Notes under the pieces: generated by a model
The model's input: only the letters and a program-made list of their open reading frames with translations
Databases searched by the model: none
Told to the model about the DNA's origin: nothing
Shown: positions 13,828 to 21,629 of the stretch, piece by piece
Layout: the number at the start of each line of letters is the position of its first letter
How positions within the stretch are numbered: position 1 is the first letter of the stretch
Assembly: GCA_009700485.1 (NCBI GenBank)
Contig: WLLZ01000020.1
Location: forward strand, 1-21,629
Origin: Actinomycetota bacterium
GTDB taxonomy: Bacteria; Actinomycetota; Actinomycetes; S36-B12
DNA: 21,629 nt
Direction: 5' to 3'
Translations under genes and position numbers: made by a program

Positions 13828-15453
13828 GTGGCTGTTACAAAATCGTTACCGACCTCCGGCCTGGAAATAAACCTGACCGTTGGCGACTTAATCACCCTAA
13901 CCGGCCTCACCCCACTTCAGGTACCTAGCCCCGACAAACTCGAAACCGGCCACCTGCGAGTTGTCACGGGGGCTTGCATAGTCGAGCGCCCCGGGGCGGT
14001 GGAGCAACTCGAAGCTGGGTGGCTGGCGGTAACCGAGGGCAGTGGATTTCCCATCGCCGGGTTTACCGACCCGATCTCCAGGGATTTCATTCGGCAACTA
14101 GATATTCGCGGAGCCGCTGGCCTCGTGGTCAGACTGGGTCACGGCTGGGATGCAGTGCCACTAGCGATGATCGATGAGGCCCAGCACCTGTTCCTGCCTA
14201 TCTTCACCTTGCCAGGCGATGAAACCCCGGCCATGCTCCTAAGGCTGGTACACCAGGCGGTGGGGCAGCAGGAAATTGCAGTTCTCCGCCGGGCCTTGAG
14301 TGTGCAAACCGAGCTGATCGATGCGCTCACCTACCCAGATGTTGAACGTGAACTCATCAACCGACTGTCAACTCGGCTCGGGGTGTCGGCAATTTTGTAT
14401 GACTCAACCAGAAATGTGCTGGCAAGTCAGGGGGAAGCACCCGTACACCTAATTCGAGATCGAATTAGGTCAGATACTGATGCCGAGACGAATTTCATGG
14501 TGGGGCGCTGGGAAGTATCAGTGGCTCCAATTTCGGTTCCTGCCGGAACCTACTGGCTGGCACTTGCCTGGCACGAGTCAATTGAACTCTCCCGTGAAAT
14601 CATCCGCTCCACCCGATACGCACTGCAGCAGTTACTCCGGACTCACTTGACAACGCAACAAAACTCAAAGCGCCATGACTTGATACAAAGAGCTGAATTA
14701 TTAGCGGAAATTATTGACGGCTTAACCTCTGCCAGGCTTGCGCGCCTGGGAGATAGACTCGTGCTTCTTCATTTTCCCCGAGATGGTTCATTTCAAATCC
14801 ATGCGATGCAGCACAAGCCTTCAATAGCCAACAACTATGCAGAACCCAACAAAACTACCCCCGACATTGACTCTACGCTCGGCATCATTCAGGACACGGC
14901 CGAAGCTTGCGGAATATCAGTACTCCTTGCTGAAGTGAACAACCACTACTTGATTCTGCTACCTCGGAGCGAGGTATTCACCCGCGAACTACTGCTGCGG
15001 ACAAGTGAATTCGATCATGGAACCAGTTCGGCTTTTTCTGATCTGACCGAGGCGCGACTAGCTCTCCGGCAGGCCGAGATGTCGCTGCACACCAGCGTCC
15101 GCAATGGTGCACTCACGCCCTTCGACCAGGTTGGTTTCATAAACTTCATCCTGGCACAAGTTCCCGCCGAAACTTTCGATGAAAAAGTTGATGAGGTTAT
15201 GTCAGGGCTGCTTTCTAGTGAGCCCATGGAGAAGACAGTTATTGCTTTCCTGCGCAACGGCATGGATATCCAGGCCACGGCTCGGTCAATGCACCTACAC
15301 CCGAATTCGATCCGGTATCGACTATCGCGAGTAGAGAACTACCTCGGGCGATCGATGTCAGATCCCGAGACCGTTACTTTGTTGTTCTTAGCATTACATG
15401 ACCGGCTAGACCGTGCACCTGCACTCAAGCCTGGAGTTGAAATAGATGGCTAA
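13828..15453 (+). CDS. PucR family transcriptional regulator
   Basis: This 541-residue protein has the PucR layout. The N-terminal PucR sensing domain (PF07905) runs from about residue 14 (NLTVGDLI) to 130; the middle part (about 150-450) resembles the GAF/GGDEF-like CdaR region; and the C-terminal helix-turn-helix (HTH_30, PF13556) is at about 467-527, with the hallmark LHPNSIRYRLSRVENYLGR (490-508). PucR and its relatives control purine, amino acid and amide use. The start is GTG at 13828; the ribosome site is weak (TAGG about ten bases upstream), so a leaderless or near-leaderless message is possible. It reads away from the large operon and its stop overlaps the start of the second hyuA by eight bases. 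It probably controls both divergent units in response to the imported compound or a product. Confidence 0.92.
   Translation: MAVTKSLPTSGLEINLTVGDLITLTGLTPLQVPSPDKLETGHLRVVTGACIVERPGAVEQLEAGWLAVTEGSGFPIAGFTDPISRDFIRQLDIRGAAGLVVRLGHGWDAVPLAMIDEAQHLFLPIFTLPGDETPAMLLRLVHQAVGQQEIAVLRRALSVQTELIDALTYPDVERELINRLSTRLGVSAILYDSTRNVLASQGEAPVHLIRDRIRSDTDAETNFMVGRWEVSVAPISVPAGTYWLALAWHESIELSREIIRSTRYALQQLLRTHLTTQQNSKRHDLIQRAELLAEIIDGLTSARLARLGDRLVLLHFPRDGSFQIHAMQHKPSIANNYAEPNKTTPDIDSTLGIIQDTAEACGISVLLAEVNNHYLILLPRSEVFTRELLLRTSEFDHGTSSAFSDLTEARLALRQAEMSLHTSVRNGALTPFDQVGFINFILAQVPAETFDEKVDEVMSGLLSSEPMEKTVIAFLRNGMDIQATARSMHLHPNSIRYRLSRVENYLGRSMSDPETVTLLFLALHDRLDRAPALKPGVEIDG
14447..14470. repeat. Perfect 10-bp-arm inverted repeat inside pucR
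   Basis: ACCTAATTCG (14447-14456), spacer AGAT, CGAATTAGGT (14461-14470). The arms are perfect complements. The right arm runs into TTAGGTCAGATACT (14465-14478), which matches 13 of 14 bases of TTAGGTTAGATACT just upstream of the pucR start (13813-13826). Confidence 0.7.
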
Positions 15454-17497
15454 GAATGAAAAGGTGCTGCGATTTCGCTTGTCAATTGATGTGGGAGGAA
15501 CTTTCACCGACGTCTGCGCGATCGATGAAGTGACATCGCAGTTGCGCACAGCAAAAGTCCCATCATCTCCAACCGACCCGCTGACGTCGGTGTTAAATGC
15601 CATTTCAGCATTAGAAATAGATCTTGCGGAGGTGCGCCTTGTTACCCACAGCACCACCATCACGACTAACGCACTAGTCACCAGAGACTTCCCTCCGGCC
15701 GCAATGATCACAACCAGTGGATTTCGTGATGTGATTGAGATGCGTGATGGCACCCAAGAAGATGTCTGGGATTCATTTCGCGAGGTTGGTAAGCCTTACA
15801 TCCCTAGACGGGATAGGTACGAAATATCTGAGCGGATCGACTATTCGGGTCGCGTTCTCACGCCGATAAATATGGATCAGGCTCATGACCTAGCCCAACT
15901 GTTTACGAAGCGTGGAATAAAGACTGTTGCCATTTGTTTCCTAAATTCCTATGCCAACGCATCCCATGAAAGAGCCATGCGCGAATCGCTATTGGCTGTT
16001 GCTCCCGAGATGGAAATCAGTATCTCTAGCGAGATTCTTCCCGGGATTAACGAATATGAGAGGTTCTCAACTACTGTTGCGAATGCTTTACTGGCCGCAT
16101 TGGTGAGTTCGTATATCGGCCGACTTGACGAGGCCCTGCGCAATCAAGGCTACTGCGGTGACCTGCTCATGATGCATTCCGGCGGGGGCTCGATGACAGC
16201 TGCGCTAGCGCAAAGATTACCCCTCAGGCTGGCAGCATCCAGTATTGCCGGCGGCGCAATGGCGGCAAAGTACATAGCGAAACAGTGTGGATTCCAAGAT
16301 GCCATAGCCATTGACATGGGCGGCACCAGCACGGACATCACTTTGATCATGAACGGCGAGGTTCGGGTAGTTCAACAGTGGTGTGTTGAATATGGCCACC
16401 CCATCTCCTTCCCCAGCGTCGAACTTGCCACCATTGGTTCGGGAGGCGGAACCATAGCCTGGGTTGACAAGGCCGATGCCTTGCGCAGCGGCCCACACTC
16501 AGCCGGTGCCGATCCTGGGCCCGCGGCGTATGGCCGCGGTGGCAGAAATGCAACCAACACTGATGCCAACTTCTACCTAGGCCGGCTCGGCAACGTCTTG
16601 GCCGGAGGTGCAATTACCCTCAATGCGAAGGACGCAGAGCGCGCAATTACTGACAATGTGGCAGATGCACTCGAACTAAGTGTTCTTGATGCCGCCCTCG
16701 CGATAGTGCAGGTAGCCGATGCCTCCACGGCCAGCGCCGTGCGACTGTTGCGAGAGGCCCGCAGATCGCTCTCAGCGAGCGCGCCATTAATCGTCTTCGG
16801 AGGGGCCGGCCCACTGCACGCCGTGGCGGTCGCGAAGGAGTTGAATGCGCCGCTGGTGATAGTGCCCCCGCACCCCGGTAATACCTCAGCCCTGGGATGC
16901 CTCTTGGTCAATATCCGACATGACTTCACCGCAATGTTCCAAAGTCTGGTTTCCGGCATTGATCCAGGGGCTCTTGAAGATCAATTCGCGAGCTTGGAAC
17001 GCGAGGCTCGTGAGCGCTTGGCCTTCGAAGGTATACCCGATCAGCAAATACTTCTAGAGAGGGCCGTAAATATGCGTTACGCGGGCCAGTGGCGATCACT
17101 GACAATCGCGATCGGCAAGGGACAGGACTCGATCCCCGACGCTGTTAAGCGTTTCCAATCCGACTACCAGTCGCAGTACGCCTATTTGAATCCGACCGCT
17201 CCCATCGAGGTCTACCAATTGGCACTGACGGCAACCGGTCAGCTACCGGAAGTTCAGTTCAGAAAACACGAAGTTATCGGAGGAGCCCCTGTTCGCCAGA
17301 GTCAACGGCCCGTGGCGTTCGATGAGGCCGGGGATTTCATAGCCACCGATATCTACTCGCGGAGTTCACTCTCCGCGGGAATGATTGTTACCGGCCCGGC
17401 CGTGATCGAACAACTTGATACCACGGTGCTAATTCCACCCGGGTTCAAGGCGCAAGTCGACGAATGGCTCAATTTGCGAGTTAGTGAGGTTCCGTGA
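15446..17497 (+). CDS. hyuA: Hydantoinase A / oxoprolinase family protein (HyuA), copy 2
   Basis: This 683-residue protein is a second HyuA-family ATPase subunit. Motifs are DVGGTFTD (15-22), DMGGTSTD (290-297), GSGGGT (331-336), FGGAGPLHA (451-459) and a VPPHPGNTSALG segment. Two motifs differ from the family: the usual HGTT reads HSTT (68-71), and the RGxDPRx stretch before FGGAGP reads LREARRSLSAS (435-445). It aligns with copy 1 along its whole length, at roughly half identity by eye, so they are old paralogues rather than a recent duplication. The ATG overlaps the pucR stop by eight bases, with TGGAG nine bases upstream, and its stop overlaps hyuB by four. It probably pairs with the HyuB that follows. 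Confidence 0.91.
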   Translation: MAKNEKVLRFRLSIDVGGTFTDVCAIDEVTSQLRTAKVPSSPTDPLTSVLNAISALEIDLAEVRLVTHSTTITTNALVTRDFPPAAMITTSGFRDVIEMRDGTQEDVWDSFREVGKPYIPRRDRYEISERIDYSGRVLTPINMDQAHDLAQLFTKRGIKTVAICFLNSYANASHERAMRESLLAVAPEMEISISSEILPGINEYERFSTTVANALLAALVSSYIGRLDEALRNQGYCGDLLMMHSGGGSMTAALAQRLPLRLAASSIAGGAMAAKYIAKQCGFQDAIAIDMGGTSTDITLIMNGEVRVVQQWCVEYGHPISFPSVELATIGSGGGTIAWVDKADALRSGPHSAGADPGPAAYGRGGRNATNTDANFYLGRLGNVLAGGAITLNAKDAERAITDNVADALELSVLDAALAIVQVADASTASAVRLLREARRSLSASAPLIVFGGAGPLHAVAVAKELNAPLVIVPPHPGNTSALGCLLVNIRHDFTAMFQSLVSGIDPGALEDQFASLEREARERLAFEGIPDQQILLERAVNMRYAGQWRSLTIAIGKGQDSIPDAVKRFQSDYQSQYAYLNPTAPIEVYQLALTATGQLPEVQFRKHEVIGGAPVRQSQRPVAFDEAGDFIATDIYSRSSLSAGMIVTGPAVIEQLDTTVLIPPGFKAQVDEWLNLRVSEVP

Positions 17498-19491
17498 TTG
17501 TGACTCCGGCCAAGCAACGTAAGGGTAAAGTCAAGAATGTACGCGAGCTTGACCCTGTCACATTCGAGGTACTGCGAAATTCCTTCTCCAACGCCGTTGA
17601 GCTCATGGCACAACAATTTAGGCTCACTTGTCACTCGTTTGTAATCTACGCTCAAGATTTCTCTTGCGCACTTGCCGACGCAAATGGAGATACTGTTTCG
17701 CAGGGCGAGCAAGACATAGCGGTTCAAGTTGGAACCCAGCACCTAGTTTGCAAGAACATTATTGAGCAGTTCAAGGATGATATTCACCCTGGCGATGTGT
17801 TCGTTTCTAACGACCCGTATGCGGGAGGCAGCCACTTCAACGATGTTCGCGTACTTCGACCTATCTTTGTTGATCAGGAACTTATCGCTTGGGCAATGGC
17901 CAATGGCCACTGGAGTGACGTGGGCGGCAGCGTTCCGGGTTCATTCGACGTTAAGGCACGTGAGCATTTTGGTGAAGGCCTTCGAATTAGCCCAGTACGC
18001 ATTTGGTCGCGTGGTGAGTTCAGAAGCGATGTAGCGAAACTTATTGTGGGCAATACCAGAGCCCCGGAAGACAATATGAGCGATCTAAATGCTCAGTCAG
18101 AGGCAACTCGGGTCTGCGAACGTGAAATTCTTCGCCTCGTTGGCCGTTACGGCAAAGATGTTGTTACCTTGGCCTTTGCTGAAGTTATTTGCCATGTCGC
18201 CAATTTGTTCAGAGCCAGAATTTCAGAGCTTGATGATGGCACCTGGACAACATCGGACTATCTGGACTCAGACCCAGCCCATGGCGAAGGGATGATCCCG
18301 ATCACTGTTTCGCTGACAATTAAGGGCGACCAACTAAGTTACGACCTATCTAAATCCTCACCGGCAGTCTCATCATTCATGAATTCAGCGGCGGGTGCGA
18401 CCCTCTCGGGAATAATCGCCGGTACTAAGAGATTCTTCCCTGACATACCAATCAATGCCGGTTTGATCAATTCGATCGAAGTCGAGCTCGGGCCCACTGG
18501 ATCAGTAATTAATGCGGCGTGGCCAACCGCGGTTTCTGGATTCGTGTCAGGCTCTTTCGAAAAAGTGATAAACGCAATCTTTGAACTTTGGTCCGAGATA
18601 ATGCCCGAGCGGGCAATCGCTTGTTCCTTCAACCTCGAATACCTCCTTATTGGCGGCCGCGATGTCAGGTTCGACCATCGCCCGATTTTCATGTGGTACG
18701 ACTGGATGGTTGGGGGCTGGGGGGCCCGCAACGGCTACGATGGGGCATCGGCAGCATCGCCCCTTTTCGGTGCCGGTTTCGCCTCTCAGCCGATAGAAGG
18801 CCAGGAGCGCCTAAATCCTGTCGTTACCACCCACTGTCGCATCGTTGTTGATTCCGGCGGCCCGGGCGAGTTCAGGGGTGGGTGCGGTGTCGAAAAGGGT
18901 GGCCAACTCACCGATGCCGAATTGCCGGTGATGTCTTATTGCTGTGATCGCTCCCGATCAATCCCGTGGGGAACCAAGGGGGGATTACCATCCACCCCAC
19001 AAGGCCTTTGGCTGAACCCTGAATCTTCGCGGTCCGAGTATCGAGGCGCTGTGTTTTCAAATGTCGAACTTGTCTCCGGTGATGCCTTCTCCAGACCCAG
19101 CGCAGGTGGTGGGGGCTTCGGGGATCCCCTCGACCGCAATCTTGGGGCAGTTCTTGATGATGTTATAGATGGATACGTAACACCTGAAAGAGCCGCAATT
19201 GACTACGGGGTAGTAATCGATAGTTCCGATCCCCTGATTCACAACTGGACACTCGATCAAGAAGCCACTTCACACCAGCGCGAGTACATCAGAACGAACC
19301 GTGAGTCGTGGCTCGATGCGGATGCCGAAGTGATAGCCCGAAGGTATCGAGCCGGTGAACTAGCCCAATTTGATCTAATTCGGCAGTACGGCGTCATCGT
19401 CGAGTGGGGTACCGGCGATCTGCTTCCGGAAACCACACGACAGCACCGTGAACTTATTAAGAAACGATCAGTTTCCGGTTGGAGACTCTGA
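17494..19491 (+). CDS. hyuB: Hydantoinase B / oxoprolinase family protein (HyuB), copy 2
   Basis: This 665-residue protein is a second HyuB-family subunit. It carries DPVTFEVLRNSF (20-31), NDPYAGGSHFNDV (106-118), GHWSDVGG (138-145), SGGPGEFRGGCG and SAGGGGFGDP, plus the same C-terminal addition as copy 1, ending in QYGVIVEWGTGDLLPETTRQ. The first 19 residues are basic and differ from copy 1. Start is GTG at 17494, overlapping the hyuA stop by four bases, with GAGG four bases upstream; a second GTG at 17500 is possible. It ends the plus-strand unit, 11 bases before the convergent UPF0182 gene. Confidence 0.91.
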   Translation: MIVTPAKQRKGKVKNVRELDPVTFEVLRNSFSNAVELMAQQFRLTCHSFVIYAQDFSCALADANGDTVSQGEQDIAVQVGTQHLVCKNIIEQFKDDIHPGDVFVSNDPYAGGSHFNDVRVLRPIFVDQELIAWAMANGHWSDVGGSVPGSFDVKAREHFGEGLRISPVRIWSRGEFRSDVAKLIVGNTRAPEDNMSDLNAQSEATRVCEREILRLVGRYGKDVVTLAFAEVICHVANLFRARISELDDGTWTTSDYLDSDPAHGEGMIPITVSLTIKGDQLSYDLSKSSPAVSSFMNSAAGATLSGIIAGTKRFFPDIPINAGLINSIEVELGPTGSVINAAWPTAVSGFVSGSFEKVINAIFELWSEIMPERAIACSFNLEYLLIGGRDVRFDHRPIFMWYDWMVGGWGARNGYDGASAASPLFGAGFASQPIEGQERLNPVVTTHCRIVVDSGGPGEFRGGCGVEKGGQLTDAELPVMSYCCDRSRSIPWGTKGGLPSTPQGLWLNPESSRSEYRGAVFSNVELVSGDAFSRPSAGGGGFGDPLDRNLGAVLDDVIDGYVTPERAAIDYGVVIDSSDPLIHNWTLDQEATSHQREYIRTNRESWLDADAEVIARRYRAGELAQFDLIRQYGVIVEWGTGDLLPETTRQHRELIKKRSVSGWRL

Positions 19492-19502
19492 CTAATTCCG
19501 TA

Positions 19503-21629
19503 TTAGGCAGCCGGGTTATCTTCGGGTACCGCTTCCTCCACCGGCGCCGCAACACCAATTAGAGCTTGGGCATCAGCGGCTCGCTGTAGAGCTGCGGCTA
19601 GCTGCTTCTGCGCTACGTCATAGGCGGTGAAGTCTCCGGTGATTAGTGCCCGCTGACCGGCTTCGTAAGCCGCTTGAGCATCGGCGATTGCAAACGCAAG
19701 GTCGGTGGCTGGATCACCCGATGATGGGGTTGAAGGTGCCGGCGTTGGGTTCGGAGTGACGGTTTCACCAGAGCCGTCATCGGGTACTGGTTCTGGAGTT
19801 GCCACTGGCGAACTGTCGAATACCTTGTAGAGGGCGGCACTCAAAGTATCTTCGAACGCGACATTTGAACCGTAGCCAACGAGCACCTTTCGAAGAAGTG
19901 GGTAGCCGTCGGTGGTGGCGCGAATATAGACCGGCTCCACGTAGAGCAGGCCACCATTAAATGGCAACGACAGTAGGTTCCCGAGTTCAACTTCAGATCC
20001 TCCTCGGCGTAGCAAAGACAATTGAGAACTCACCAATGGATCAGACTCGAAGTTGTTCTGCACCTGTTGCGGGCCTGGGATGGTGGTATTACTCGGCAAT
20101 TGCAGCACTCGGATTTTGCCGTAACCCTCACCCGGAGATGAATCTGCTGCCATGAATGCAGCAAGAGTCTGGCGGCGCTGCGGTGCGAATGTTGTAGTCA
20201 GCGAGAACGCTGGGCCACTTTGATCTGGCATTTGCAAAGTTAGGTAATAGGGCGGTTGGAAAACTTGCGCCGGCGAAACCGTTGGATCAAAGGGCACAAT
20301 CCACACATCAGTGCCGTTATAAAAAGTTGCCGGATCGGTGACGTGATAACGGCTGAGGATGACCCGCTGCACCTTGAAGACGTCTTGCGGGTAACGCACA
20401 TGATTCATTAAATCTGCAGGCATGTCCGCGACAGGGCTGACAACACCCGGGAAAGCTTTCATCCAAGTTTGAAGAACTGGGTCACTTGGCTCCCAAGCGT
20501 AAAGTGTCACGGTGCCGTCGTAAGCGTCAACAACCGCTTTGACCGAGTTGCGCATGTAGTTCAGCTGATCTTGGGGCAATAACCCAGAAGGCACCGTTCG
20601 CGATCCGAACGAATCACTTGTGGCATCGGCAAGGGATACACGACTGGAGTATGGGTACTGGTTAGACGTCGTATAGGCATCAACCACCCACTTGATTCGG
20701 CCATCAGCGACAACCGGATATGGATCCTGATCCAAGGTAAGCCAGGGAGCGACTTTCTCAACTCGGGTTAGCGGATCGCGATCCCAAAGGATGCGAGAGT
20801 CTGCGTTAACCAAGTCCGACAGCAAAATATTGCTGTCTTGGAACTTGGTGGCAAATACCAATCGGCCCAAGATTGAGCCCATCGGCACGCCGCCGGTGCC
20901 GTCATAAGTATTTGTCTTTTGGCCGGTTGGGCTTGCATCGTCCGGGTAGTCAAGCTCTCGTGGCTCAGCCCCGGCCGGTGCCCCGACGATGCTGTAACTA
21001 GGCGACAGCTCACCGAAGTAGACGCGTGGTTGATCAACAAGCAGGTCGCCCTTCGATGGGATTTCGCTCTCGAAGAAATCAGGCTGCCCATTGCTCAGCG
21101 CCGTGTTGTCGTAGGCAGAAACAAATCCGTAACCGTGGGTGTAGACGGCGCGATCATTTGTCCAGTTGCGTTGGCCATCAGGGATGCCAGCAAGGTTGAT
21201 CTCACGCACAGCAACTACCGCACCGCGCTGTTGACCCGAAATGTCATAGCGGTCAATATCAAGTTTGTTGTTGAACGAGTAGTAGCCACGGATCTGCTGC
21301 AACTGGTTATAGGTGGGCGAGACCACCGCTGGGTCGAGAAGTCGAATATTTTCCAACGTGCCCTTGCTCGCAACGATCTCATCTTGTGACGGCGGATTAA
21401 CCGTGCCGGCGTAATCAGCAACGCTCACATCGGTGATGCCGTAGGCATCTCGCGTCGCATTGATATTGCGCTCAATATAACGCTGCTCTTTGACGAGATC
21501 ACTCGGGCGCACGGTGAATTGCTGACTAAGGAAAGGGTAAAGGGCACCAACCACGATCGTGGTCAAAAGCATCAGCCCAAGGCCGAGGGTCGGAAGCACC
21601 CAAGAACGCCGGAAAATATTTACGATGAA
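19503..21629 (-). CDS. UPF0182 family membrane protein, C-terminal part (5' end beyond window)
   Basis: The frame is open from the right edge to a TAA at 19503-19505, giving about 708 residues of a protein whose family (PF03699, mostly actinobacterial and some cyanobacterial) usually runs to 900-1000 residues. The N-terminal membrane segments are missing except one, WVLPTLGLGLMLLTTIVVGA, followed by the long extracytoplasmic domain starting FLSQQFTVRPSDLVKEQRYI. Family-like stretches include RNINATRDAYGI, AYDGTVTLYAWEPSDPVLQTW and RVQKVILSRYHV-like segments. A Pro/Thr/Ser linker (EPVPDDGSGETVTPNPTPAP) leads to an Ala-rich helical tail with DLAFAIADAQAAYEAGQRAL. Function is unknown. It has no visible link to the catabolic operons and probably marks the flanking core genome. 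Confidence 0.9.
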   Translation of the reverse strand, partial: FIVNIFRRSWVLPTLGLGLMLLTTIVVGALYPFLSQQFTVRPSDLVKEQRYIERNINATRDAYGITDVSVADYAGTVNPPSQDEIVASKGTLENIRLLDPAVVSPTYNQLQQIRGYYSFNNKLDIDRYDISGQQRGAVVAVREINLAGIPDGQRNWTNDRAVYTHGYGFVSAYDNTALSNGQPDFFESEIPSKGDLLVDQPRVYFGELSPSYSIVGAPAGAEPRELDYPDDASPTGQKTNTYDGTGGVPMGSILGRLVFATKFQDSNILLSDLVNADSRILWDRDPLTRVEKVAPWLTLDQDPYPVVADGRIKWVVDAYTTSNQYPYSSRVSLADATSDSFGSRTVPSGLLPQDQLNYMRNSVKAVVDAYDGTVTLYAWEPSDPVLQTWMKAFPGVVSPVADMPADLMNHVRYPQDVFKVQRVILSRYHVTDPATFYNGTDVWIVPFDPTVSPAQVFQPPYYLTLQMPDQSGPAFSLTTTFAPQRRQTLAAFMAADSSPGEGYGKIRVLQLPSNTTIPGPQQVQNNFESDPLVSSQLSLLRRGGSEVELGNLLSLPFNGGLLYVEPVYIRATTDGYPLLRKVLVGYGSNVAFEDTLSAALYKVFDSSPVATPEPVPDDGSGETVTPNPTPAPSTPSSGDPATDLAFAIADAQAAYEAGQRALITGDFTAYDVAQKQLAAALQRAADAQALIGVAAPVEEAVPEDNPAA

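Noticed and set aside
11557..19491. The hyu genes as a classic acetone carboxylase
   Set aside because: No small gamma-type subunit and no ketone-related neighbours seen; the lactam-type neighbours argue for amide chemistry, though carboxylation is not excluded.
19492..19506. CTAAT-5-ATTAG inverted repeat between the convergent hyuB and UPF0182 ends, as a two-way terminator
   Set aside because: Only five A/T-rich base pairs and no T-run; too weak to call.
1..21629. Mobile element or genomic island boundary
   Set aside because: No transposase, integrase, tRNA or flanking direct repeats were found; composition looks similar by eye on both sides of 19491.

Overview
The window looks like chromosomal DNA from an actinobacterium of moderate GC. 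The evidence is a large C-terminal part of a UPF0182 (PF03699) membrane protein at the right edge, a lipoprotein-type solute-binding protein with an Ala/Pro/Glu linker, frequent GTG (and one likely TTG) starts, and dense operon packing. I cannot name the genus. I see no rRNA, tRNA, CRISPR array, transposase or phage gene.

Layout: (1) positions 26-13614, minus strand: thirteen tightly packed genes that read as one operon, in transcription order hyuA, hyuB, solute-binding lipoprotein, livG, livF, livH, livM, GNAT acetyltransferase, pxpA, biotin carboxyl carrier protein, biotin carboxylase, pxpB, pxpC. Most junctions overlap by 1-11 bases or are separated by fewer than 30; the largest gap is 55 bases. 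(2) positions 13615-13827: a 213-base divergent control region with two perfect 7-bp-arm inverted repeats. (3) positions 13828-19491, plus strand: pucR-type regulator, then a second hyuA-hyuB pair, all overlapping. (4) positions 19503-21629, minus strand: UPF0182 gene, cut by the window edge and probably unrelated to the rest.

How the genes may work together (inference): a branched-chain-amino-acid-type ABC importer brings in a small, probably cyclic or amide-containing compound. Two ATP-dependent HyuA/HyuB enzymes and a PxpABC-type lactamase act on it, and a PucR-family protein senses it or a product. The unusual part is the pxpA-BCCP-BC-pxpB-pxpC module. BC, BCCP and the AHS1/AHS2 proteins together correspond to the parts of urea carboxylase, but split into separate proteins and joined to PxpA rather than to allophanate hydrolase. 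Such a set could form a biotin-dependent amide/lactam carboxylase or hydrolase. The substrate cannot be read from sequence; 5-oxoproline, hydantoins, other lactams or imides, and ketone carboxylation are all open.

No stretch over 300 bases lacks a gene. Other features are a perfect 12-bp-stem hairpin inside livG, a 27-base perfect tandem duplication in the binding-protein linker, a degenerate LivG signature motif, and complementary departures from family motifs in the two HyuA paralogues.
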